From Clostridiales bacterium (GTDB lineage Bacteria; Bacillota; Clostridia; Lachnospirales; CAG-274), in the NCBI GenBank assembly GCA_021200955.1, contig JAJQFU010000032.1, positions 1 through 39,940 of the forward strand: 39,940 nt of DNA, given 5' to 3'. A program made the translations under genes and the position numbers. Positions 17,511 through 24,942 of the stretch are shown piece after piece. The notes under the pieces were generated by a model. That model searched no databases, was not told the DNA's origin, and saw only the letters and a program-made list of their open reading frames with translations. Within the stretch, counting starts at the first letter, position 1. Each line of letters begins with the position of its first letter.

Positions 17511-18716
17511 TTACTCTGCTGAGATAGTTGTTACATAGTCGAATGTCTTGTCAGCAACATTTACAGTCTTGATAACAGCGGGCTTTGAGGGGTCGCCGTT
17601 TTCATCGAATGATGTGAAGCCTGTAACGCCTTCATATTCGCTGGCTGCGATAGCGTCGCGAAGAGCAGTGTGTTCTGTTGTTCCGCAAGCTTCAAGAGCG
17701 TCGCAAAGAAGCATATAAGCATCGTAAGCAAGAGCTGTTACGCCTGCAGGCTCTGCATTGTTGGCGTCTCTGTAGTTCTGAACGAACTCACCTGTCTTTG
17801 ATGAAAGGTCAGCATTTGAATCGAAGAATGTTGAGAATACAACGCCGTCAACCTCGTCGCCGCCTACTTCGATAAAGTCATCGATTTCCCATGTGTCGCC
17901 GCCGAGAATAGGAAGCTCAACGCCAAGCTGTCTTGCCTGCTTAATGAGAAGTGCGCATTCTGTGTAGTTGCCGGGTGCGAAGATACAGTCGGGGTCAGCT
18001 GCTGCAAGGTTTGTGATCTGAGCTGAGAAGTCCTGGTCGCCTGTCTGATATGTAGCTTCAACGATAGAAGCGTCGTCGCCTGTAAGAGTCTTAAATTCTT
18101 CCATAAAGTACTGTGCAAGACCTGTTGAATAGTCGCTTGCTACGTCATAAGCAACGCCTACCTTTGCTGCGCCCAGTTCTTCATAAGCATAGTGAGCCAT
18201 TACAGTACCCTGATAGGGGTCGATGAAGCATACTCTGAAGTACCAGTCATTGCCTTCAGTAACAAGGGGGTTAGTACAGGAAACGCCGATTGCGGGAATT
18301 TCCCCTGCCTTAATAGCTTCGCCTGCGCCGATTGAAGGAACAGATGAATAAGAACCTATGATAGCTGCTACGCCGTCATTTTCAATAAGTCTCTGAGCTG
18401 CTGTGCTTGCTTCTACCTTGTCTGACTTGTTGTCTGCTTCAACAAGCTCGATAGTATATTCTACGCCGTCAAGAGTAACTGTGGGTCTTTCTTCGTTGGC
18501 AATTTTGATACCTTCTGTTTCGATTGCGCCGCCGGCTGCATATGCGCCTGTCATAGGCTGTAATACACCGATTTTAATAACGTCGCCTGTTGCTTCGGCA
18601 GTGTCCTCTGCCGCTGTTTCGTCTGTTGCTGTGTCTGTAGCTGAGCCGCCGCAGCCTGAGAGCATTGCGCCCGATAAAAGACACAAACTGAGTGTTAATG
18701 CTAATGCTTTTTTCAT
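17511..18716 (-). CDS. livK: Branched-chain amino-acid ABC transporter substrate-binding lipoprotein LivK
   Basis: A 401-aa periplasmic-binding-protein fold (type I, ANF-receptor/Peripla_BP_6) anchored by lipid. The signal peptide ends in the lipobox LSGC with Cys22, followed by a Thr/Asp/Glu-rich linker. The mature part begins IKIGVLQPMTGAYAAGG and contains AAQRLIENDGVAAIIGSYSS and YDAYMLLCDALEACG, typical of LivJ/LivK. AAGGAGG precedes the ATG. It is the first gene of the operon. The leader contains two hairpins. The ligand could be leucine, isoleucine and valine or another amino acid or amide, since the family is broad. Confidence 0.93.
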   Translation of the reverse strand: MKKALALTLSLCLLSGAMLSGCGGSATDTATDETAAEDTAEATGDVIKIGVLQPMTGAYAAGGAIETEGIKIANEERPTVTLDGVEYTIELVEADNKSDKVEASTAAQRLIENDGVAAIIGSYSSVPSIGAGEAIKAGEIPAIGVSCTNPLVTEGNDWYFRVCFIDPYQGTVMAHYAYEELGAAKVGVAYDVASDYSTGLAQYFMEEFKTLTGDDASIVEATYQTGDQDFSAQITNLAAADPDCIFAPGNYTECALLIKQARQLGVELPILGGDTWEIDDFIEVGGDEVDGVVFSTFFDSNADLSSKTGEFVQNYRDANNAEPAGVTALAYDAYMLLCDALEACGTTEHTALRDAIAASEYEGVTGFTSFDENGDPSKPAVIKTVNVADKTFDYVTTISAE

Positions 18717-18764
18717 TAATTATTCCTCCTTAATTATAGATAAAGATATAAAGATATAAGATTT

Positions 18765-18829
18765 AAGGAAATATTTAATTTCCTTTTTATTGAAAGGGCG
18801 TGAGGCTCCTGCTTTAAGCCTCATTGCCC
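18765..18829 (-). promoter_or_regulatory. Two stem-loops in the livK 5' leader
   Basis: On the - strand, GGGC-GAGGCT (read from 18829) pairs with AGCCTC-GCCC (ending at 18796). This gives a 10-bp two-segment stem with a small internal loop and a 9-nt apical loop. A second perfect 8-bp stem, AAGGAAAT/ATTTCCTT (18765-18785), follows about 50 nt upstream of the start codon. No U-run follows the first stem, so it is not a simple terminator. It matches no riboswitch or T-box I recognise. Confidence 0.5.
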
Positions 18830-18864
18830 AAACAAACATATTTTTCATAGCACGAATACAATGA

Positions 18865-18893
18865 TATATATAAGATATATAATATATTGGCTA
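18865..18893 (-). promoter_or_regulatory. Weak candidate promoter of the liv operon
   Basis: On the - strand, TAGCCA (18888-18893) and TATATA (18865-18870) are 17 bp apart. The surrounding DNA is an AT-alternating tract, so other -10 choices are possible. A start here would place both leader hairpins in the transcript. Confidence 0.35.
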
Positions 18894-18897
18894 TAAT

Positions 18898-18927
18898 CAT
18901 AAAAATAAGGACGTGGAAGCCACGTCC
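18898..18927 (-). terminator. Terminator of the rpsF-ssb-rpsR operon
   Basis: GGACGTGG and CCACGTCC (18909-18927) form a perfect 8-bp GC-rich stem with a 3-nt loop. On the - strand it is followed by TTATTTTTAT. It lies about 20 bp after the rpsR stop. Confidence 0.9.
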
Positions 18928-18947
18928 TCGTGTTTTAATTGCTTTAA

Positions 18948-19178
18948 TTACTCTGCAACATAAGGTAAAAGGGCAACGTGTCTTGCTCTTTTTACGGCAA
19001 CCGTAAGAACTCTCTGGTGCTTAGCACAGTTCCCCGTAATTCTTCTGGGGAGAATTTTGCCTCTTTCGGAGACATACTTTCTGAGCTTAGCCGTATCCTT
19101 ATAGTCTATATGATTACAATTTTCGGCACAAAATGCACATACACGCTTTTTTCTTCTGCCGCGTCTTTTATTAATCAT
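18948..19178 (-). CDS. rpsR: 30S ribosomal protein S18
   Basis: A 76-aa small-subunit protein that binds 16S rRNA together with S6. The N terminus is highly basic ([12 protein letters not shown]) and contains Cys14, Cys17 and Cys21 (CAFCAENC), part of a zinc-binding form. The middle reads [33 protein letters not shown], with a fourth Cys, and is near-invariant in S18. It ends [12 protein letters not shown], as expected. It is the last gene of the classical rpsF-ssb-rpsR operon, 17 bp after ssb, with AAGGAGG before the ATG. Confidence 0.98.
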   Translation of the reverse strand: MINKRRGRRKKRVCAFCAENCNHIDYKDTAKLRKYVSERGKILPRRITGNCAKHQRVLTVAVKRARHVALLPYVAE

Positions 19179-19195
19179 TGAGCTTTTCCTCCTTA

Positions 19196-19654
19196 TCAGA
19201 ATGGAAGGTCATCAGGGTCGACACTGTCTTCAACCTGATAAAAACCATCGTCACTTGAATTATAGGTGTTTACCTTGGGAGCCTGCTGAGGAGCGGGAGC
19301 AAAGGTCTGGTTATCTCTGTAGGAGTTGTTTGCAGACTTTTTTTCTACAAACTCGGCTTCTTCAACAATAACCTCGGTTGTAACTCTTTTTTGCCCTTGG
19401 CTGTCTTCCCAATTTCTAACTTGAAGTCTGCCGGATATACCTATGCCCATACCTTTAACGAAGTATCTCTGAATAAATTCACCTGTCTTGCCGAAGGCAA
19501 CACAGTTTATAAAATCGGCATCGGCTTCGCCGTCACGCTTAAAGCGGCGGTTTACCGCAAGCCCTATTCGGCATATGGCAAGAGGCTCAGCAGACTGAGA
19601 ATATCTTGTTTCGGGGTCTCTGGTTAAACGACCTACAAGCAAAACCTTATTCAT
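19196..19654 (-). CDS. ssb: Single-stranded DNA-binding protein
   Basis: A 152-aa SSB. The OB fold occupies about residues 1-105, beginning [19 protein letters not shown] and including [44 protein letters not shown] Gln/Pro/Ala/Asn-rich linker follows. The acidic C-terminal tip DPDDLPF is the docking peptide for replication and repair partners. It acts as a tetramer on ssDNA. It sits between rpsF and rpsR, as in most Firmicutes. Confidence 0.98.
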   Translation of the reverse strand: MNKVLLVGRLTRDPETRYSQSAEPLAICRIGLAVNRRFKRDGEADADFINCVAFGKTGEFIQRYFVKGMGIGISGRLQVRNWEDSQGQKRVTTEVIVEEAEFVEKKSANNSYRDNQTFAPAPQQAPKVNTYNSSDDGFYQVEDSVDPDDLPF

Positions 19655-19669
19655 TAAAAGTCCCCCTTA

Positions 19670-19957
19670 TTATTCTTCAACCTTAGTAATAAGGTAACGA
19701 AGAACATTATCCATAATTCTCATACGCTTTTCAACCTCAACGGGTACGCTGGGTTCTCCCGAGAAAACAACAAAGTTATAAACGCCTTCTCTGAGCTTCT
19801 GGATTTCGTAAGCAAGTCTCTTTTTGCCCCAATCGTCAACATTTTCAACAGTACCGCCGAAACGCTCGATTAAAGACGAAACACCTGCCTGAGCCGCAGC
19901 GTAAGCCTCTTCATCTAATGAAGGATTGTAAACTACGCAAAGTTCATATTTGTTCAT
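19670..19957 (-). CDS. rpsF: 30S ribosomal protein S6
   Basis: A 95-aa protein of the small-subunit platform that pairs with S18. It begins MNKYELCVVYNPSLDEEA. DDWGKKRLAYEIQKLREGVYNFVVFSG is the conserved core, and MRIMDNVLRYLITK is the last helix. Length is normal. The ATG follows GGAGGTG. It is the first gene of the operon, preceded by a structured leader and a strong promoter. Confidence 0.98.
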   Translation of the reverse strand: MNKYELCVVYNPSLDEEAYAAAQAGVSSLIERFGGTVENVDDWGKKRLAYEIQKLREGVYNFVVFSGEPSVPVEVEKRMRIMDNVLRYLITKVEE

Positions 19958-20054
19958 CTTTCCTACACCTCCTTTTGGTCATTGGCCCTTTCTCAAACGG
20001 AAAGAACAAGGTAAAACGGCTTGCCAAAAACGGCTCTCCGTTCGTATAGAACAA
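19958..20054 (-). promoter_or_regulatory. Probable S6:S18 autoregulatory leader of rpsF
   Basis: In the - strand transcript, AACGGA pairs with TCCGTT (the + strand copies are 19996-20001 and 20037-20042). These enclose an inner GCC/GGC hairpin and unpaired GCCGTTTT segments. The known S6:S18 leader is a stem with a CCG-containing bulge that mimics the 16S rRNA site. Its position in front of rpsF and the exposed CCG triplets fit, but I could not align it to the consensus. Confidence 0.55.
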
Positions 20055-20055
20055 T

Positions 20056-20084
20056 ATTGTAACACATAAATAATTAAATTGCAA
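20056..20084 (-). promoter_or_regulatory. Promoter of rpsF-ssb-rpsR
   Basis: On the - strand, TTGCAA (20079-20084) and TACAAT (20056-20061) are separated by exactly 17 bp, with TG just before the -10 box. This is a strong sigma-A match. Confidence 0.8.
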
Positions 20085-20111
20085 GACTTTTTTCAAAATT
20101 TTCAATTTTTT

Positions 20112-20148
20112 TTAAAAAATTGAGCCCGATTTCATAAAAGCCGGGCTC
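20112..20148 (-). terminator. Terminator of the yqeG-aroE-aroKQ operon
   Basis: GAGCCCG/CGGGCTC arms (20122-20128 and 20142-20148) form a 7-bp GC-rich stem. On the - strand the stem is followed directly by AATTTTTT. It lies 27 bp after the aroKQ stop. Confidence 0.9.
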
Positions 20149-20175
20149 TTGTCTGTTGTTATTATATTTTTATTT

Positions 20176-21174
20176 TTAAACCATAAGGGATTTAAGGGCT
20201 ATAAGACCCAGCTCGTAGCCGAGAGAGCCGAAGCCGCACATCTGCCCTGCGCAAACCGGAGCGGTAACCGATGTATGGCGGAACTCCTCACGCTTATGAA
20301 TATTGGACATATGCACCTCAACAAAGGGGATTTGGCTCACCGACGAAATTGCATCGCGAATAGCGTAGCTGTAGTGAGTGAATGCGCCGGGGTTTATAAC
20401 AACGCCGTTGACCTTTTCGTAATAGCATTTTTGAATATAGTCAACAATTTCGCCCTCGTGGTTAGACTGAAAAATCTCTATGTCATAGCCAAGTTCTGCG
20501 GCTTTTTCCTTAGCCTTATCCATAATTTGGCTGTAATTCAAATTTCCGTAAACAGACCTTTCTCTGACACCTGTAAAGTTAATGTTGGGGCCGTTTATAA
20601 TTCTGACCTTTTTGGTGCCTGTCTGCTTTGTATATTCCGAATCGTTTAAATATTCGGTTATGGAGTCAATTACGTTTTGAACGCAGCGGTCAACATTTCT
20701 CTCCGAAACGTCCACAACAAGGTCTGCGCTGTTTTCATAAAGGTCAGATCTCTGCTCCATAAGTCTTGTAATTTCGCCTATTTTATCGTCCACCTCAAGC
20801 AATGGGCGGTTTTTATCAAACTTAGTGTTTTCATAAATGCTTTCGGGAGTGCTTTTAAGATAAATTATTATGCCGTTTTTCTTAAGATTTTCAATATTTT
20901 CGGGCTTTAAAACCACGCCGCCTCCTGTAGCGATAACCTTTTTATAGGCTCTGCCCAAATTGACGCAGAGACTTGATTCCTGCTCTCTGAAAAATTCCTC
21001 TCCGTATTCTTTAAACATATCGTTTATTGACATATGATAAAAATCCTGAATTTGCATATCCATGTCTATAAATTTTCTTTTGAGGATCATCGCCAGTTTT
21101 CTGCCTATGGTTGTTTTTCCGCTGCCCATAAAGCCAATAAAGATAATGTTTTTTTCGGTGTAAATTCTGTTCAT
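20176..21174 (-). CDS. Bifunctional shikimate kinase / type II 3-dehydroquinate dehydratase
   Basis: A 332-aa fusion of two shikimate-pathway enzymes. Residues 1-170 are shikimate kinase (AroK): the P-loop is GFMGSGKTT (14-22), the shikimate-binding acidic pair is DMD (37-39), and the lid and glycine motif are ATGGGVV and KNRPLL. Residues 190-332 are a complete type II dehydroquinase (AroQ). It has INGPNINF (193-200), catalytic Tyr209, QSNHEGE, NPGAFTHYS, and EVHMSNIHKREEFRH with catalytic His288. Both active sites look intact. These are pathway steps 5 and 3; step 4 (AroE) is encoded immediately upstream with a 4-bp ATGA overlap. There is no frameshift between the halves, so this is a genuine single frame. 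Confidence 0.95.
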   Translation of the reverse strand: MNRIYTEKNIIFIGFMGSGKTTIGRKLAMILKRKFIDMDMQIQDFYHMSINDMFKEYGEEFFREQESSLCVNLGRAYKKVIATGGGVVLKPENIENLKKNGIIIYLKSTPESIYENTKFDKNRPLLEVDDKIGEITRLMEQRSDLYENSADLVVDVSERNVDRCVQNVIDSITEYLNDSEYTKQTGTKKVRIINGPNINFTGVRERSVYGNLNYSQIMDKAKEKAAELGYDIEIFQSNHEGEIVDYIQKCYYEKVNGVVINPGAFTHYSYAIRDAISSVSQIPFVEVHMSNIHKREEFRHTSVTAPVCAGQMCGFGSLGYELGLIALKSLMV

Positions 21175-22061
21175 TTTTTTATTCCTTTCATTTTTTTGTA
21201 ATGTTCTTTAAGTTCTGAATTTAAGGACTTTAAAAATTCATAGTCAAATTTTCTGTCTTGCCAGATTTCTTCAGAAGCTGCGCCCTGAAAAATCAGCATA
21301 TCAAAGCCGTTTATGCAGTTTGCGCCTGCCTCTTCCGCTTCTTTTAAAAGACGGGTCTGCCACGGGGTATAAATTGCGTCGAAGCAGATTTCCACGTCAT
21401 TGCTGTTAAAAAAGGCTTTCGGCAGAGGGGTCAGGTCTGTTTTTCCCTCAAAGCCCAGTGTTGTTGTGTTAAGTACGGTATCAACTCCTTTCAGCTCTGC
21501 GGCGGATGAAAGGCTTAAGGCAGTGATTTCGCTGTTAAAGTGAGGGCTGAGCCTTTCCTTTAAAGCCTGAGCCTTTTCCTCCGTTCGGTTGGCTATATAA
21601 ATTTTTTTTGCTCCCGCCTTAAGCAGCGCACACAAAACGGCGTCTGCGGCTCCCCCTGCCCCCAAAAGCAGACAGGTTCGCCCTTTAAGGCTTAAACCTC
21701 TCGTTTTAAAGGTATATTCCACCCCTATTATGTCGGTGTTGTAGCCTTTAATTTCACCTTTTGAAAAGCGTACTGTATTCACTGCGCCGATTAGGGCAGC
21801 TTCGCTGTCCAAAGAGGTTAAATGAGGTATTATATTTATTTTATGGGGAAGGGTTACGTTTAAGCCCTTAAAGCCCAAAGCAGCCGCCCCCTTAACCGCC
21901 TCCGAAAGGTTCTCCGGCTTAACGTGAAGAGGTATGTAAACTGCGTTTTCGCCAAAAGCCTTAAAAACGGAATTATGTATTTCCGGCGAAAAAGTGTGGG
22001 CTATGGGGTCGCCTATTACGCCGTAAATTCGGGTGTCTCCCTTAATTTGAACATTCAGCAT
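21171..22061 (-). CDS. aroE: Shikimate dehydrogenase
   Basis: A 296-aa NADPH-dependent enzyme reducing 3-dehydroshikimate to shikimate. The substrate site is HTFSPEIHN (22-30) and NVTLPHK with catalytic Lys74, paired with Asp110 in GYNTDIIG. The Rossmann loop is LGAGGAADAV, and the NADP-binding basic motif is ANRTEEKA. Length is usual. The start overlaps the end of yqeG by 7 bp and the stop overlaps aroKQ by 4 bp, so the three genes are translationally coupled. The order yqeG-(yqeH)-aroE is also known in Bacillus; yqeH is absent here. Confidence 0.96.
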   Translation of the reverse strand: MLNVQIKGDTRIYGVIGDPIAHTFSPEIHNSVFKAFGENAVYIPLHVKPENLSEAVKGAAALGFKGLNVTLPHKINIIPHLTSLDSEAALIGAVNTVRFSKGEIKGYNTDIIGVEYTFKTRGLSLKGRTCLLLGAGGAADAVLCALLKAGAKKIYIANRTEEKAQALKERLSPHFNSEITALSLSSAAELKGVDTVLNTTTLGFEGKTDLTPLPKAFFNSNDVEICFDAIYTPWQTRLLKEAEEAGANCINGFDMLIFQGAASEEIWQDRKFDYEFLKSLNSELKEHYKKMKGIKK

Positions 22062-22570
22062 TTTTTCTCTCTCCTAAGCCTTCTTCTATAAAAGAAAAAC
22101 ACGATTTTTTCAAGGGGTCTCTTAACGGCGGTTATAAGCTCGTCTTTTTTATCTGCCTGTTTTACTAAAATAGAATAAACTCCGTTTAAATTCCCCAAAA
22201 GCACATCTGTAAAAATCTGATCCCCCACTATTGCACACTGAGACGTCTTTAAGCCCGTTTTCTTTAAAAGTATTTTAAGCCCTTTGGAAAGGGGTTTTTT
22301 CGCCCTTGCTTCAAAGGGTATGTTAAGCCCGGTTAAAAAGGTTTCAGACCTTTCTGCCCTGCTGTTTGAAAGCACGGTTATTTTAAGCCCTGCCTCTTCA
22401 AGCCTTTTAAATAAATTAAGAACCTTTTCCGTTGGGGTTTTAATAAAATAGGGAACAAGGGTGTTGTCTATATCGAATATAACGGCAGTTATGCCCAAGG
22501 CTTTCAGCTTCTTGGGGTCAAGACCGTTTACGTCTTCCAAATATTCTTTGGGATATAATAAATTAAGCAT
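22055..22570 (-). CDS. yqeG: YqeG family HAD-IIIA phosphatase
   Basis: A 171-aa HAD-superfamily hydrolase. Motif I is FDIDNTLVP (Asp33 nucleophile and Asp35), motif II is the Ser in VLSNS, and motif IV is VGDQIFTDVL. The N-terminal LYPKEYLEDVNGLDPKKLKALGI is diagnostic for YqeG. Relatives include mitochondrial phosphatidylglycerophosphate phosphatase, so a lipid phosphate is one possible substrate, but the bacterial function is not settled. The C terminus is basic (RRRLRREKKC). It is the first gene of the aro operon, with AAGGA before the ATG. Confidence 0.92.
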   Translation of the reverse strand: MLNLLYPKEYLEDVNGLDPKKLKALGITAVIFDIDNTLVPYFIKTPTEKVLNLFKRLEEAGLKITVLSNSRAERSETFLTGLNIPFEARAKKPLSKGLKILLKKTGLKTSQCAIVGDQIFTDVLLGNLNGVYSILVKQADKKDELITAVKRPLEKIVFFFYRRRLRREKKC

Positions 22571-22604
22571 AGCATTTTATTCCTTAACAAAAATTATCAT
22601 CTTT

Positions 22605-22633
22605 ATTATACTTGCTTTAACGCAAAAAGTCCA
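22605..22633 (-). promoter_or_regulatory. Promoter of yqeG-aroE-aroKQ
   Basis: On the - strand, TGGACT (22628-22633) and TATAAT (22605-22610) are separated by 17 bp. The expected start lies about 25 nt before the yqeG ATG. Confidence 0.75.
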
Positions 22634-22779
22634 GTTAAAATTTCAATTAATTTGTGCGTTAATCATAGACAGGTGTCATTGAGGAAAAGACATTTTATGG
22701 TCAAAATGACTATAAAACTCTTTAGAAAATTATTTTCTTTGTTTAAAATAATGTATTTTTATTGATGTTAAAAAATCTA

Positions 22780-22808
22780 TTGTAATTTTCGGATTTTTTT
22801 GATAAAAT
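22780..22808 (+). promoter_or_regulatory. Promoter of the DUF4914 gene
   Basis: TTGTAA (22780-22785) and TAAAAT (22803-22808) are 17 bp apart. The predicted start near 22815 gives a leader of about 165 nt that begins almost exactly at the first stem described below. Confidence 0.7.
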
Positions 22809-22814
22809 AGATGT

Positions 22815-22978
22815 AATGTTTGAAATTTTAAAAACAACAAACTATCAAACAAATTAAGTGAAGCTACTGCGGAAATACCGAAAAATTTAAGATTTCGGCT
22901 TAGACCGGTTAAGCGGTTATTTCCGCTGAGGGAAACAAACTTATAAATGTTTCCCGGTATATATAAGGAGGCTTAAAT
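22815..22978 (+). promoter_or_regulatory. Structured 5' leader of the DUF4914 gene, candidate cis-regulatory RNA
   Basis: Visible pairings, in order: P0 TGTTTGA 22817-22823 with TCAAACA 22845-22851; P1 GCGGAAATA 22869-22877 with TATTTCCGC 22918-22926 (perfect 9 bp); P2 CCGAAA 22878-22883 with TTTCGG 22893-22898; P3 ACCG 22904-22907 with CGGT 22914-22917. P1, P2 and P3 form a closed three-way junction with no unpaired base between P1/P2 and P3/P1 and five (CTTAG) between P2/P3. P4, GGGAAAC 22930-22936 with GTTTCCC 22949-22955, lies 9 nt before the AAGGAGG Shine-Dalgarno. I do not recognise a known riboswitch core. Confidence 0.6.
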
Positions 22979-24874
22979 ATGTGCGACGGTAAAAACTATC
23001 TGCGCAAGATGCTCCTTCCCCAGGCACTTGCAGACATATTAAAAAGCGGAAACTCAAATGTAATCGTTCCTCGGAACAAGGAGGAGCTTTTTGAGCTTGC
23101 CCTTGGGGGAAAAGGAAATGATACCTTTGAATGTAATTATGACATTAACGGTGAAACCATTTGTGAAGCAACCGTAACCAAGTGTAAAAACGGCATTGTG
23201 GTCAACTTCCCCGATATAACCATGAGAAGGCGTGACCCCAACAGTATGATTATTGCGGATGACCTGCCCACTGACAAGCCTACACATTATGAACGCTTCG
23301 GAAAGAGCTTCGACGACACAAGAACAGACACCTTTGAATGGTTTAAACAGCAGAAGGATATAATCGTTCTTCCCTTCTATTCAGGCAATCAGGATATGGA
23401 AATAGGCTATCCCTCATTAGCTATCGTGCCTAAAAATGCAGCTTTCTTTGCGGCTATGTTAGCTGACTTGCAGTGCTTCATTCCTGCGGAGGAAATTCCC
23501 AATTTCTTTAAGCCCAAGGCTATAATTTATGTGGCTCCGCCCTTCCGTCACACTCACTATGACGGTCAGCAGGTGGTTGTTCACAACCGTCTTTATGATA
23601 TGCACGAGGTGTTTTCATATAACCTCTATCCCGGTCCTTCAGCCAAAAAGGGCGTTTACTCCGTTCTTTTGAACATAGGCGAACAGGAAGGCTGGGTAAC
23701 ACTTCACGCATCTACCGTAACTGTTATTACACCTTACGAACTGTCTCTTACAATTATGCACGAAGCAGCTTCGGGCGGCGGAAAGTCTGAAATGACAGAG
23801 CCTATTCACAGAGACGTTGACGGACGTGTTCTTTTGGGCACGAATATTATAACAGGGGACGATATTCACATTACAATTTCAGACTCCTGTGAGCTTTACC
23901 CCGTAACCGACGATATGGCTTTGGCTCATCCCAAGCTTTCAACAGGCTCAGGCAAGCTTGCTGTTGTAGACGCAGAAAACGGTTGGTTCTTGAGAGTAAA
24001 CCACATCGACCACTACGGAACAGAGCCCGAAACAGAAGAGGCTACAATCCACCCCAAGGAACCCCTTATCTTCCTTAATATGCAGGCTGTACCCAATTCA
24101 ACCTGTCTTATTTGGGAGCATATTGAGGACTCACCCGGCGTACCCTGTTCCAACCCAAGAATTATTATGCCGAGAAAAATAAAGAAAAATATCTCAAGCG
24201 AGGTTGCGGAGATAGACGTAAGAAGCTTCGGTATTCGTACTCCGCCTACAACCGCCGAGAACCCCAACTACGGCATAATAGGTCTTTTCCACGTACTTCC
24301 CCCAGCACTTGCATGGATCTGGAGACTTGTTGCTCCCAGAGGATTTGCAAACCCCTCTATTATAGACCAGTCGGCAGGTATGAAGAGCGAAGGCGTAGGC
24401 TCATACTGGCCCTTTGCAGTAGGCAAAATGGTTGACCAGGCTAACCTTCTTCTTAAGCAGATTTTGGATACTCCCGAAACAAGATATGTCCTTATTCCCA
24501 ACCAGTTCTTAGGGGCTTATAAAATAGGCTTCGCCGGAGAATGGTGTACAAGAGAATATTTGGCAAGAAGAGGCGGCGCTAAGTTCAGAAGCGAACAGCT
24601 TGTTGAAGCAAGATGTCCTATTTTGGGCTATGCCTTTAACAATGTTAAAATTGACGGCTATCAGATCCCCAAGGGACTTCTTCAGGTAAACTATCAGCAG
24701 GAAGTAGGCAACGAAGCCTATGACATCGGTGCTAAGATTTTAACAGACTTCTTTAAAGACGAGCTTAAGAAGTATCTTACTCCCGATCTTATGCCTTTGG
24801 GCAGACAGATTATCGAAGCCTGTCTCAATGACGCTTCTGTTGAAGAATATACAAGACTTATACCCAATATGTAA
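22979..24874 (+). CDS. DUF4914 family protein with kinase-like glycine-rich loop
   Basis: A 631-aa cytoplasmic protein, with no signal or membrane segments, that I assign from memory to the uncharacterised DUF4914 family. Around residues 261-272 it has HEAASGGGKSEMT. This resembles the P-loop of phosphoenolpyruvate carboxykinases and HPr-kinase-like enzymes (SG-x-GK-(T/S)). Other conserved-looking stretches are APPFRHTHYDGQQVVVHNRLYD (about 183-204), NGWFLRVNHIDHYG, WRLVAPRGFANPSI and GEWCTREYLARRGGAKF. The C-terminal half contains many aromatic and Arg/Lys residues as in nucleotide-dependent enzymes. Nucleotide binding is inference. It is monocistronic, with its own promoter, a structured leader and AAGGAGG at 22965-22971. 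Codon use resembles its neighbours. Confidence 0.8.
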   Translation: MCDGKNYLRKMLLPQALADILKSGNSNVIVPRNKEELFELALGGKGNDTFECNYDINGETICEATVTKCKNGIVVNFPDITMRRRDPNSMIIADDLPTDKPTHYERFGKSFDDTRTDTFEWFKQQKDIIVLPFYSGNQDMEIGYPSLAIVPKNAAFFAAMLADLQCFIPAEEIPNFFKPKAIIYVAPPFRHTHYDGQQVVVHNRLYDMHEVFSYNLYPGPSAKKGVYSVLLNIGEQEGWVTLHASTVTVITPYELSLTIMHEAASGGGKSEMTEPIHRDVDGRVLLGTNIITGDDIHITISDSCELYPVTDDMALAHPKLSTGSGKLAVVDAENGWFLRVNHIDHYGTEPETEEATIHPKEPLIFLNMQAVPNSTCLIWEHIEDSPGVPCSNPRIIMPRKIKKNISSEVAEIDVRSFGIRTPPTTAENPNYGIIGLFHVLPPALAWIWRLVAPRGFANPSIIDQSAGMKSEGVGSYWPFAVGKMVDQANLLLKQILDTPETRYVLIPNQFLGAYKIGFAGEWCTREYLARRGGAKFRSEQLVEARCPILGYAFNNVKIDGYQIPKGLLQVNYQQEVGNEAYDIGAKILTDFFKDELKKYLTPDLMPLGRQIIEACLNDASVEEYTRLIPNM

Positions 24875-24881
24875 AAAAAAT

Positions 24882-24907
24882 CGAAAAAATGCCTGCGCAT
24901 TTTTTCG
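24882..24907 (+). terminator. Hairpin after the DUF4914 gene, possible terminator and left repeat copy
   Basis: CGAAAAAATGC (24882-24892) and GCATTTTTTCG (24897-24907) form a perfect 11-bp stem with a CTGC loop, 8 bp after the stop codon. The T run lies inside the 3' arm, which suits a weak terminator. A 20-bp core is repeated at 25277-25296 with changes only in the 4-bp centre. Confidence 0.55.
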
Positions 24908-24942
24908 AGGAGTCTAAGGTAGAAACCATCAAGTTTTCCGCA

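Noticed and set aside
18717-18860. T-box or leucine attenuator upstream of livK
   Set aside because: There is no T-box sequence (TGGNACCGCG-like), no specifier-loop pattern and no Leu-rich leader peptide, and the main stem is not followed by a U-run.
22869-22926. Three-way junction as a purine, THF or other known riboswitch
   Set aside because: The conserved loop and junction bases of the purine, THF, c-di-GMP, SAM, TPP, FMN and lysine classes that I can recall are not present, so I left it as an unclassified structured leader.
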